From: JAOUGY01 sp963825585
Lineage (GTDB): Bacteria; Actinomycetota; Acidimicrobiia; Spongiisociales; ZC4RG35
DNA: 64,000 nt
Assembly: GCA_963825585.1 (NCBI GenBank)
Contig: CAWGTX010000010.1
Coordinates: forward strand, 372,001 to 436,000
Direction: 5' to 3'
Positions within the stretch are counted from its first letter, which is position 1. Each line of letters starts with the position of its first letter. The notes below the pieces were generated by a model. It saw only the letters and a list, made by a program, of their open reading frames with translations, was not told the DNA's origin and ran no database searches. This document shows, in pieces, positions 34,974-42,676 of this stretch. The position numbers and the translations under genes were made by a program.

Positions 34974-36399
34974 TTAGCGGCTCGAGCCACTCGGCGCGGA
35001 ACCAGGTCGACAATCGATTGCGAGCAGGGCTTCGATTCCGGCTGCGATCTCGAGCAGACGACGCTCGCCACGATGCGGTGCCACCAGTTGAATGCCGACC
35101 GGCAGGCCCGTCGGAGTGGTCCCGGCCGGCAGCGAGAGCGCCGGGCACGACGTCACGGTGATGCGGGAACACGACCGCATCCACTCGATGTAGGACGACA
35201 TCGACGACCCGGCGACCTCGACCGGATACTCCCACTCGATGGGGAAGGGTGGGACCTGGCTCACCACCGTCACCAGCACGTCGAAGTCTTCGAAGAACTC
35301 GGCCATGGCAGCGAATACCGCCCCGCGGGCGACTTCGGCCGCTCCCACCTCGGCACCGCTCAACGACCGCCCCCGCTCGATGTTCCAACGAACGGTCGCC
35401 TTCATTCGGTCACCGGCCCGGTCGTAGAGATCGCCCCGGCCGGCCTCCATCGACCAGGCGCGAAGCGTCTCGAACGCCCGGTCGGCACCGGCCAGCGGCG
35501 GATCGACCTCGGTGACGATGGCTCCGGAGTCGGCGATGCGGTCGACCGCCCGTCTGGTCACGGCCGCCACCGCACCATCGACCGGCAGGCCACCGAGGTT
35601 GGGACTGAAGGCGAGGCGCAGGCCACCGGGTCGACGCGGCCTCCAGCGGTGGCCCGAACACCTCCCCCGCATCGTCGAGGGAGATCGGAACCCGGCGGTC
35701 CGGGCCGGCCAGCGCCGCCAGGAGGAGGGCAACGTCGGCGACGCTGCGACCCATCGGACCCTCCACGCTCATCGACTGCCACGGCATCGGGGTCGGCCAA
35801 CTCGGGACGCGACCCGGGCTGGGTCGCAGGCCGACCACTCCGCAGAAGCTCGCCGGATTCCGCAGCGATCCACCCAGGTCGGAGCCGTCGGCCAGCGGCA
35901 CCATCCCCGACGCCAGGGCGGCAGCGGCTCCACCCGACGAGCCGCCGGCGCTCATGTCCGGAGCATGGGGGTTCCGGGTCACGCCGAACACCGGGTTGAA
36001 GGTGTGCGAGCCTGCACCGAATTCGGGCGTGTTGGTCTTGCCGATCGTGATGGCTCCGGCCGCCCGTGCCCGGCTGACGATGAGACCGTCGACCTCGGGT
36101 ACGTGGTCGGCGAACAGCGGTGATCCATAGGTGGTGCGGATGCCGGCCGTGTCGATGAGATCCTTGTGCGCCACCGGGATGCCGTGGAGTGGACCGAGCG
36201 TCGATCCGGCGGCGTGGGCCTCGTCGGCTCTGGAGGCCGCTTCGAGCGCCGGCTCGGCCACCAGCGTCACGATGGCGTTGATCGACCCGTTCACTTCGTC
36301 GATGCGGGACAGATGGCTCTTCACGACCTCGCGAACGGAGATCTCACCGCTCCGGATCCGGGAAGCGAGCTCGACCGCGCCGAACGACCAGAGACTCAT
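34974..36399 (-). CDS. amidase signature family protein, frameshifted
   Basis: The first part (MSLWSFGAVELASRIRSGEI from the ATG at 36399) carries the whole amidase signature: Lys in PVAHKDLIDTAG, and Ser residues in MSAGGSSGGAAAALASGM and DGSDLGGSLRNPA. After PPLEAAST the frame becomes Arg-rich, while another frame gives GGLRLAFSPNLGGLPVDGAV through TGLPVGIQLVAPHRGERRLL, the normal C-terminal half. One extra C (coding strand) near 35629 explains this. The corrected protein is about 475 residues. It hydrolyses an unknown amide and overlaps the upstream PuuD-like gene (ATGA), so both belong to one operon. Confidence 0.8.
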
Positions 36400-37121
36400 C
36401 GGGCGGCAGCAGCTACGAGAGAGCGGAACAGGCGGTCGTCGCCGGCATCGTTGCGTTCGGGGTGCCACTGCACGCCCACGCACCACCATCCGGGGTCGGT
36501 GGACACCACGGCCTCGACGATCCCGTCGGGAGCGGTGGCCTCGACCGCGAGCCCCTCACCGAGCACCTCTATCGCCTGGTGGTGGATCGTGTTGACCCGG
36601 AGCGTTTCGGCCCCATAGATGTCCCGGAGCCTTCCACCTTCTCCCAGGGAGACCGGGTGGCGGGCGGCGAGGATCTCGGCACCCGACCTACCCGAGAGCG
36701 GTTCATGGATGGTTCCCGTCGCAAGGACCTCCTGGTGGAGTGTTCCCCCGTGAGCGACGTTGAGGATCTGGATGCCCCGACAGATACACAGCGTCGGCAT
36801 CCGCCGTCGACGGGCCTCGGTGAGCAACGCCAGTTCCCACCGATCCACCGAGGGGTCGGTGTCGTACGACGCCTCGTTGTCGGCCCCGTACGAGGCGGGG
36901 TCCACGTCGCCGCCACCGGAGAGGACGAGCCCGTCGATGCGGTCGAGGAAGACGGAAGCCTCTTCGACCGGTCGGGCGTTGGGGATCAGCAGTGGGATCG
37001 CCTCGGCGTCGGCGAATGCAGCGACGTAGGCGTCGGAGAGGGCGTGGAGCAATTCCGGGTCACCCAGCGGCGTCCTCAGGCCCCTCCTCCACACCACGAT
37101 TCCGATCACCGGTTTCCGCAT
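36396..37121 (-). CDS. class I glutamine amidotransferase-like gamma-glutamyl hydrolase (PuuD-like)
   Basis: A 241-residue protein. It has DGLVLSGGGDVDPASYG, the nucleophile Cys in PTLCICRGIQILNVAHGG, and the catalytic His/Glu in CVGVQWHPERN, the pattern of gamma-glutamyl-gamma-aminobutyrate hydrolase. PuuD-type enzymes release amines or GABA from gamma-glutamyl adducts. Its overlap with an amidase gene and proximity to an amino acid decarboxylase suggest amine or polyamine catabolism (inference). Confidence 0.85.
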   Translation of the reverse strand: MRKPVIGIVVWRRGLRTPLGDPELLHALSDAYVAAFADAEAIPLLIPNARPVEEASVFLDRIDGLVLSGGGDVDPASYGADNEASYDTDPSVDRWELALLTEARRRRMPTLCICRGIQILNVAHGGTLHQEVLATGTIHEPLSGRSGAEILAARHPVSLGEGGRLRDIYGAETLRVNTIHHQAIEVLGEGLAVEATAPDGIVEAVVSTDPGWWCVGVQWHPERNDAGDDRLFRSLVAAAAR

Positions 37122-37185
37122 CCGGTGAGGCTACCGCCACCACCCGGACAGATCCCTTTCGGTCGAGCAGTCAACAGCTCCACGG

Positions 37186-37276
37186 GTCGACAGGTCAACA
37201 GGACCGGAACCGCGGGCTTGGCCTGTTGACCTGTCGACTTGTGGACCATCCCCGGACAGGTCCGGTCAGCCGTCCC
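37186..37276. repeat. GTCAACAGG-family hairpin repeat with shared 23-bp tail
   Basis: Perfect 17-bp arms (37186-37202 and 37222-37238; left arm GTCGACAGGTCAACAGG) form a hairpin between the nirK-like stop and the puuD-like start. The following 23 bp (37254-37276, starting GGACAGGTCCGGTCAG) recur exactly at 39925-39947. It may act as a terminator for the nirK-like gene. Confidence 0.75.
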
Positions 37277-37293
37277 TGTCCGCTCGACCTCGT

Positions 37294-38769
37294 TCAGCTG
37301 GGGTCGCCGTCGCCGGCCTGGAACAGGCCGAGGGCACCGCGACCCGGGAAGTTGAAGGCATGCGTGACCATGGGGTAGAGGCCGTCCTCCATCGCCTTCA
37401 TCTCGATGATGGCACCCTGGGCGGGTGCCAGGTCGACGGCCTGTGATCCGTAGTTGCCGGGGTTTCCCCGTTCCAGGCCGACGCCTTCCCGGATGACGGT
37501 GTCGAAGATGGTGCCCACCACATGGAATGCCGAGTCGATGGAAGGCCCGGCGTTGAGGACGAAGATACGAACCTCTTCGCCCGTGGGGATCTCGATCGGG
37601 GTGTCACGGTATTGGAACGCGACCCCGTTGAACAGGATCAGGTCGGGAGATGGCGCTCCCTGATCCGCCTTGAGGAGGTCGCTGGGCTCGCCCTGCGGGC
37701 CGAGGTACCACTCCGACTGGAGGATGGCGAACTCGTTCTCGATCGGGGGAAGTCCGCCCTCGGGTTCGACGATGACCATCCCGTACATACCGTTCGAGAT
37801 GTGGTGCAGCACCGGCGGGGTTCCGCAGTGGTACATCCACACACCGGCGTAGTCGGTGGTGAACTCGTAGATCAGATCGCCACCCGGATCGATGGACCTC
37901 ATCTCGTCGTTCCACGCCACCTGCGAAGCATGGAAGTCGACGGAGTGCGGCAGAGCGGAGGTGTCGGGGTTCACGAGATGCACCCGAACCGTGTCGCCCA
38001 CATGGGTGCGGATGACGGGTCCCGGGAGCGTTCCTCCGAAGGTCCACACCTCCTGACTGAACCCTTCGGCGATCGTCATCACCTTCTCTTCGACCACCAT
38101 CTCCACCTCGATGAGGTCGCCGCCGTCGGCTGCCCCGCCCTCGATCAGGGTGATGCCGGGCCCTTCGCCGCGCTGTGGGGCCCGCGGGTCGAACGGTTCG
38201 TACGGTGGCGTCGCCGGATCGGGCTCCACCGAGGGAGCAACGGCCGATGAGCCATGATCCATCTCGTCGGCCGCGGCCACCGGTTCGGCACCGGCCACGG
38301 TGATCGCCCCGGTCATGCCCGACTCGACGTGACCTGGAATCGAGCAGATCACTTCGACACCCTCCGGCGGTACCTCCACGATCCCCGTTGCGCTCGCTCC
38401 GGCCTCGGCCACGATGACCGTGCCGCCGGCGGTGAGGTCGTGGATGATGTCGCCGTCGTTGCGAAGGCTGATCTCGTAGCGTCCCGGCGCATCGACCTCG
38501 ATCCGGCTCGGCTCGAAGGCGAATTCCGAGGCCACGACTTCGATGGTCCCGAGTACCTGATCGCTGGTGGTGACCGTGGTCTCCGCAGCTGCCTCCGCAG
38601 TTCCGCCGTCGGGCTGGAACTCCCCGGTTGCGCCGGTGGTGCCGAGCATGGCGCCGAGGGCGACGACGAGCGCCAGCGCCGCCACTCCCCACGTGATGAG
38701 GTCGGCCGGCCGAAACGCTCGGCGTCGCGTCTGTTGATCGGCCGGTTGTTCCATGAGTTCTTCAGTCAT
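37294..38769 (-). CDS. NirK-like copper protein with fused N-terminal cupredoxin domain
   Basis: A 491-residue membrane-anchored protein. One transmembrane helix (ITWGVAALALVVALGAMLG) precedes a cupredoxin domain with His in GDIIHDL and the Cys-His-Met set in VICSIPGHVESGM. The following two-domain multicopper part matches copper nitrite reductase: LPHSVDFHASQVAWN, then MYHCGTPPVLHHISNGMYG (type 1 copper Cys, His, Met and a type 2 His) and a late His in MVTHAFNF. It would reduce nitrite to nitric oxide outside the membrane, with the cupredoxin as built-in electron donor. A multicopper oxidase with another substrate is possible. Confidence 0.8.
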   Translation of the reverse strand: MTEELMEQPADQQTRRRAFRPADLITWGVAALALVVALGAMLGTTGATGEFQPDGGTAEAAAETTVTTSDQVLGTIEVVASEFAFEPSRIEVDAPGRYEISLRNDGDIIHDLTAGGTVIVAEAGASATGIVEVPPEGVEVICSIPGHVESGMTGAITVAGAEPVAAADEMDHGSSAVAPSVEPDPATPPYEPFDPRAPQRGEGPGITLIEGGAADGGDLIEVEMVVEEKVMTIAEGFSQEVWTFGGTLPGPVIRTHVGDTVRVHLVNPDTSALPHSVDFHASQVAWNDEMRSIDPGGDLIYEFTTDYAGVWMYHCGTPPVLHHISNGMYGMVIVEPEGGLPPIENEFAILQSEWYLGPQGEPSDLLKADQGAPSPDLILFNGVAFQYRDTPIEIPTGEEVRIFVLNAGPSIDSAFHVVGTIFDTVIREGVGLERGNPGNYGSQAVDLAPAQGAIIEMKAMEDGLYPMVTHAFNFPGRGALGLFQAGDGDPS

Positions 38770-38855
38770 GGACTCATAGATACCCCGTGCATGGATTGGC
38801 GCTCAGGGTCTTTTGTCACTGATGGGGTTCGTCGGCCCTGCGACGGGCGCGTCGC

Positions 38856-39734
38856 CTACCCCGTCCAACCACCATCGGGGCGATCGAACCACACGTGAAC
38901 CTGCCCGGTACCGGTGGCGTTCTCGTAGTCGGAGTACTGCACCCCTGGGGCGATGCAGGCCCGCCCGCCGACCGCGCCCACCATCATGAGATAGTGCCCG
39001 AAGCCCGCCTCCGGCAGATGCTGGTGGTAATCGTCCATCGAGTCGATGATGGCGGCGTGATCGCCTGCCTTCATCCATTCGATCCGTTGCAGGTCTGCCC
39101 CCCGGGCTTCAGGGGTGATGATGTGGACCGGATCGGACGCTTCGTGTTTGGCGATCTCCTTCAGCCGCCAGAAGCGATGGCTCATCCCCCCGGAGGCGAG
39201 CAGCACGACACGACGATCGCCGACCCGACGGACCGCCTCCCCCACGGCCTCCCCCACAGTCAGGAAGTCGTCGGACTCACCGGTCTGAGCGATGCTGACC
39301 GAGAGGAACGCCTCGTCCTTCTGCAGGAAGTGCACCACGTTGGTGGTGGCGTAATACACCGGCAGGTACGGGTCGTCGGAGTCGTGCATCGGCGTGCCGA
39401 GCCGGCGCCCGCACTCCACTATCTGCCGGCCCAACTCCGGGTCGCCCCGGTAGTCGTACGGGAGCTGTGCCATGCCGCGTGGCAGCTCCGACGACGTGAA
39501 GATGCCGTGTCGGCGTTCGTGGGTGGAGACCACGTGCTCGACGGTCGTGAACCAGTGAGAGTCGAAGATGACGACGGTGTCGGCCTGCAAGCGGTCGAAC
39601 ACCTCGGACCGGAGCCGGCCATACCCTGGGACGAAGCTGATCTCGTTACCCTCGTTCAGCTCCCGTCGGAGCTCCTCGGAGAACATGATGGTTGGGACGT
39701 GGGACACGAGCCCGACGCCGACGATCTCACCCAC
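38856..39734 (-). CDS. class III extradiol dioxygenase, HpaD-like (homoprotocatechuate 2,3-dioxygenase type)
   Basis: A 292-residue LigB-fold enzyme. GLVSHVPTIMFSEELR, TVVIFDSHWFTTVEHVV, GIFTSSELPRGMAQLPYDYRG and VVLLASGGMSHRF follow the order of Escherichia coli HpaD, with the expected iron-ligand His residues and the closing SDYENATGTGQVHVWF. It should cleave 3,4-dihydroxyphenylacetate or a similar catechol in the meta position. A GTG start at 39734 follows GGAGGTGA. The palindromic operator lies 20 bp upstream. Related catechols such as those from tyrosine or phenolic acids cannot be excluded as substrate. Confidence 0.85.
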   Translation of the reverse strand: MGEIVGVGLVSHVPTIMFSEELRRELNEGNEISFVPGYGRLRSEVFDRLQADTVVIFDSHWFTTVEHVVSTHERRHGIFTSSELPRGMAQLPYDYRGDPELGRQIVECGRRLGTPMHDSDDPYLPVYYATTNVVHFLQKDEAFLSVSIAQTGESDDFLTVGEAVGEAVRRVGDRRVVLLASGGMSHRFWRLKEIAKHEASDPVHIITPEARGADLQRIEWMKAGDHAAIIDSMDDYHQHLPEAGFGHYLMMVGAVGGRACIAPGVQYSDYENATGTGQVHVWFDRPDGGWTG

Positions 39735-39754
39735 AGGTCACCTCCGGAAGACTC

Positions 39755-39775
39755 GTTCGGTTCCGAACGATACCG
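39755..39775 (-). promoter_or_regulatory. candidate MarR operator, copy 1 (upstream of hpaD-like gene)
   Basis: On the plus strand this reads GTTCGGTTCCGAACGATACC plus one G and contains the inverted repeat GTTCGG-TT-CCGAAC. Read on the minus strand it matches the CGnTAnCnTTCG-N3-CCGAAC pattern shared with 32150-32170 and 41651-41671. It lies 20 bp upstream of the dioxygenase start. Confidence 0.65.
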
Positions 39776-39880
39776 ATACCCCAGCCGAACGGCAATGGGT
39801 GACGCCGATAGGGAAGGAGCCAAAAAGGGTCCTCGCGCCGGCGCGATCAACGGGTCCACAGCTCGGGGCGGGAAATGCCA

Positions 39881-39947
39881 GGCTCGACCGGTTGACTTGT
39901 CGACCGGCTGACTTGTCGACGATCTTGGACAGGTCCGGTCAGCCGTC
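39881..39947. repeat. GTCAACAGG-family repeat with shared 23-bp tail
   Basis: Tandem, diverged copies of GTTGACTTGTCGACCGG (the complement of the 9-mer family) run from 39881 to 39918. They are followed by a 23-bp sequence (39925-39947) identical to 37254-37276. The repeat lies between the marR stop and the hpaD-like promoter. Confidence 0.75.
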
Positions 39948-39980
39948 CCATCCGCCAAACCCCAATGGCCGGAACGCTTC

Positions 39981-40493
39981 TCAGTGACTCGCCCTGGCGA
40001 TCACCGAGCGCAGCATCGCCGCCATCTGCCGGGACTCAACCTCGGTGAGGTCCGCCGTCAGCTCGACCTCGCCGGCATGGAACTCCGGGTAGATGGCCTC
40101 GATGAGGGCGGTCCCGTCATCCGTGATCGACACCTCGACCCTCCGGCGGTCGGCGAGCCGTCGCCGCTCCACCAGGCCCCGTTTCTCCAGTGTCGCCACC
40201 ACACCGGTGAGCGTGCCTTTCGCGAGGCCACACTCCTCGGCGAGCCGGTGCGACTCGTGCGGCCCCCACACCCACAACACGAACAACGCCGTGAAACCGC
40301 CCCAGCTCAGCCCGTGCTCGGTGAGCAGATGACGTTCCATGTAGTTGCGAACGGCGGTGGCTGCCCGGTAGATGTTCGAGATCGCCTGGAGCGAGGCGAA
40401 GTCGAAGCGGGCGTCGACCGCCAGCTTCGACTGGATGTCCCGCTCGGCCTCCAGCAACTCCGCCCCATCGATGTCGTCGAGCCGTACCGGCAT
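39981..40493 (-). CDS. MarR-family regulator, probable controller of the aromatic genes
   Basis: A 170-residue MarR protein. The winged-helix part reads SWGGFTALFVLWVWGPHESH, then LAEECGLAKGTLTGVVATLEKRGLV, with the wing ERRRLADRRRVEVSIT. It lies in the adc-like operon, between that gene and hpaD, in the place of HpaR-type repressors of homoprotocatechuate pathways. It is the best candidate to bind the three shared palindromes; a phenolic acid or pathway intermediate would be the inducer (inference). Confidence 0.88.
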   Translation of the reverse strand: MPVRLDDIDGAELLEAERDIQSKLAVDARFDFASLQAISNIYRAATAVRNYMERHLLTEHGLSWGGFTALFVLWVWGPHESHRLAEECGLAKGTLTGVVATLEKRGLVERRRLADRRRVEVSITDDGTALIEAIYPEFHAGEVELTADLTEVESRQMAAMLRSVIARASH

Positions 40494-40502
40494 GATGCGA
40501 CC

Positions 40503-40888
40503 CTAGGAGATCGGGAGAGTGGAGTCGAACGGCGCCGAACGATCGGCAACGTGCGGCAGGGTCGACACGAAGCAGACACCACCCTCCACCCCGAGACTGC
40601 CACCGACCGACTCGATCACAGCTGCGGCCGCCGTCATCCCGAATCCAACCAGGCCAACCTCGGCGGGCCAATCGGGTTGGATATCCAGGGCGGTTGCACC
40701 GTCCGAACGCATCGTCCCAGAACGCCATCGGTGAGGTGACGAAGGACGTGATCGACGAGCAGCCAGGTGGCCTCCACCAGCGCCTCCCGGTCGCCCGCGA
40801 TCAACGACAGCGAAGGCACCGAGGCGGAGAAGTCCAACCCGCCGAACTCGAAATGCGTCAGGGCTGCAGCGTGGTTCCCTGCTTCCAT
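40503..40888 (-). CDS. small unknown protein in the marR operon, frameshifted
   Basis: From the ATG at 40888 the frame encodes MEAGNHAAALTHFEFGGLDF through LLVDHVLRHLTDGVLG and then turns Arg-rich. A second frame gives TMRSDGATALDIQPDWPAEV through CFVSTLPHVADRSAPFDSTL and a stop at 40503. Adding one G in the run CTGGGACG near 40720 joins them as VLGTMRSDGATALD, giving about 128 residues. It overlaps the adc-like gene by 31 bp and precedes marR by 9 bp, so it is part of that operon. No family recognised. Confidence 0.55.
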
Positions 40889-41643
40889 GACACACCAACC
40901 CGGTGGTAGTAGCCGCCGATGATCTCGGTTGGCTCGAGACGGGAGATCTCCTCCGTGGGCGTATCGAAGAGGGCCACGTCCGCTTCGGCGGCCCACACGT
41001 CGGCGATCTCGCCGTCGTAGCCTCGCATCGTGACGATCTCGGAGAGGCTGTCGGTCCCGTCCGACTCGATCGCCGGCATCCACCGGTGATGGAGCATGGG
41101 ATGGCCGTTGACGAATCCGGGCGAGGCGGCCGGCTCGGTGAGGGCGAACCTGGCCTCCGCCACCCGGTGGCCGTAGGCCGATACCGTGGCGCCGAAGCGG
41201 CCCCCGGGGTCGAGACGAGGACCGGCCCGGCCCACCGTGATCGGGCGGGTCATCCAGATGTCGCCCATCTTCTTCGGATAACCCTGGTGATAGCCACGCA
41301 GGATGGCGAAGTCCTTGTCGACCCATATGTACGCACAGCGCGACCAGGTTTGGTCACGCCAGGAGCAGCGGATGACCAGGAACGCCTCCTTGTACTGGGC
41401 ACGAACCGGGTCGAGGATCTCGTCGAAGGAGTCCGAGCAGCTCTGCCAGTCGGCCCAGATCAGCGCCACCGCTCCGGGGTCCTCGGCGGCCGGCTCGAGA
41501 CCTTCTGGGAGCAGTTCGGCGACCCGGGCAGGGTCGGTGCGCCACTCCACGGTCAACATCTCGCCGGAGTAGTGCCACGGGGGTGCCGGAACCAGCGACG
41601 AGCGACCGGTGCCGGTTCGGGGGACCATGAAGCCTTTGACCAT
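40858..41643 (-). CDS. acetoacetate decarboxylase family protein
   Basis: A protein of about 261 residues with the acetoacetate-decarboxylase-like fold: VEWRTDPARVAELLPEGLEP, then AQYKEAFLVIRCSWRD in the place of the family's active-site strand, and GYPKKMGDIWMTRPI. Many such proteins act on other substrates, and I do not assign the reaction. The ATG at 41643 is chosen because the alternative at 41673 would put the operator inside the coding region; no clear ribosome site is seen, so the mRNA may be leaderless. Confidence 0.75.
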   Translation of the reverse strand: MVKGFMVPRTGTGRSSLVPAPPWHYSGEMLTVEWRTDPARVAELLPEGLEPAAEDPGAVALIWADWQSCSDSFDEILDPVRAQYKEAFLVIRCSWRDQTWSRCAYIWVDKDFAILRGYHQGYPKKMGDIWMTRPITVGRAGPRLDPGGRFGATVSAYGHRVAEARFALTEPAASPGFVNGHPMLHHRWMPAIESDGTDSLSEIVTMRGYDGEIADVWAAEADVALFDTPTEEISRLEPTEIIGGYYHRVGVSWKQGTTLQP

Positions 41644-41650
41644 TCCGAAA

Positions 41651-41671
41651 CGATAACGTTCGCTACCGAAC
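41651..41671 (+). promoter_or_regulatory. candidate MarR operator, copy 2 (between adc-like and hpaG-like genes)
   Basis: This reads CGATAACGTTCGCTACCGAA plus one C, matching the CGnTAnCnTTCG-N3-CCGAAC pattern of the other two copies; the core GTTCG...CGAAC is palindromic on the other strand. It sits in a 50-bp gap between divergent starts and could control both. Confidence 0.65.
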
Positions 41672-41693
41672 ATCCCGCGGCTGGAGAGGTGAC

Positions 41694-42575
41694 ATGTCGG
41701 AGTTCCGGAGGATTCTGCTCGACGGATACCCCACCCAAGTCGAACGACACGGCGACGAGCTGATAGCCGCCGATGGCCGGAGCGTGGCTGTTGGTGCCGC
41801 CGTCCACCTGCCGCCGACCGAACCCACCAAGATCATCGCCGTCCACCTGAACTACCACAGCCGGGTCGACGAGTTCATGACGAAGCTGCCGTCGGCGCCG
41901 ACCTACTTCCAGAAGCCGGTCACGGCGCTGAACTCGCACAAGGGCGACGTGGTGCGCCCAGAGCGGTGCAACTGGCTCAACTACGAAGGTGAGATCGCCA
42001 TCGTGATCGGCCGCACCTGCCGCAACGTGTCCCCGACCGAGGCGGGCGACTACATCGCCGGGTACACGATCGGCAACGACTACGGGCTCCACGACTTCCG
42101 CGACACCGACGCCGGGTCGATGCTCCGGGTCAAGGGTTCGGACACGTTGTGCCCGCTCGGGCCGGGCCTCGTCACAGGGTGGGACTTCCACCACAAGGCG
42201 ATTCGGACACTCGTGAACGGTCGGGTGGTCCAGGACGGCTCCACTGCCGACATGGAATGGGACATGCACTACCTGGTGGCCGACATCGCCCGCACCATCA
42301 CGCTGGTACCCGGCGACGTGCTGTTGTCGGGCACGCCAGCGGGGTCACGGCCCGTGCAGCCCGGTGATGTGGTCAGCGTCGAGGTGGAAGGCCTGGGAAC
42401 ACTCGAGAACACGATCGTGTCGGGACCGACCCCGATTCGCGTCGACGTCGGTGCCCAGCCCACCGAGACCGAAGAGGTGATTTCGACCGCGATGGGCGGC
42501 GACTGGGAGTTCCGTGGGATCCGAGCCCCTCGCGGCCCCGGCGCCCAGCACTACGAGAGCGCCGTCGAGGAGTAG
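41694..42575 (+). CDS. fumarylacetoacetate hydrolase family, HpaG-like decarboxylase/isomerase
   Basis: A 293-residue FAH-fold enzyme. It has KIIAVHLNYHSRVDEF, YFQKPVTALNSHKGDVVRP, metal ligands in LNYEGEIAIVIGR, GYTIGNDYGLHDFR, and LLSGTPAGSRPVQPGDVVSV. This matches 2-hydroxyhepta-2,4-diene-1,7-dioate isomerase / 5-oxopent-3-ene-1,2,5-tricarboxylate decarboxylase (HpaG type). It would act after the HpaD- and HpaE-like steps. The ribosome site GAGAGGTG precedes the ATG. Divergent transcription from the shared operator supports coregulation. Confidence 0.82.
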   Translation: MSEFRRILLDGYPTQVERHGDELIAADGRSVAVGAAVHLPPTEPTKIIAVHLNYHSRVDEFMTKLPSAPTYFQKPVTALNSHKGDVVRPERCNWLNYEGEIAIVIGRTCRNVSPTEAGDYIAGYTIGNDYGLHDFRDTDAGSMLRVKGSDTLCPLGPGLVTGWDFHHKAIRTLVNGRVVQDGSTADMEWDMHYLVADIARTITLVPGDVLLSGTPAGSRPVQPGDVVSVEVEGLGTLENTIVSGPTPIRVDVGAQPTETEEVISTAMGGDWEFRGIRAPRGPGAQHYESAVEE

Positions 42576-42587
42576 AGCCTGCGGTGT

Positions 42588-42628
42588 TGTGTGCATGAGC
42601 GGGCGCTTTGCGCCCGCTCATGCACACA
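42588..42628. terminator. long perfect hairpin after the FAH-family gene
   Basis: Perfect 19-bp arms beginning TGTGTGCATGAGCGGGCG enclose a TTT loop. It starts 12 bp after the FAH-family stop codon and has no T-run, but stem strength makes it a likely terminator. It also isolates the next gene. Confidence 0.75.
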
Positions 42629-42676
42629 GAACCCCCGCTTGCGACTCGACAGGCGGTCAGGCGTTAGCGTCGGGGC

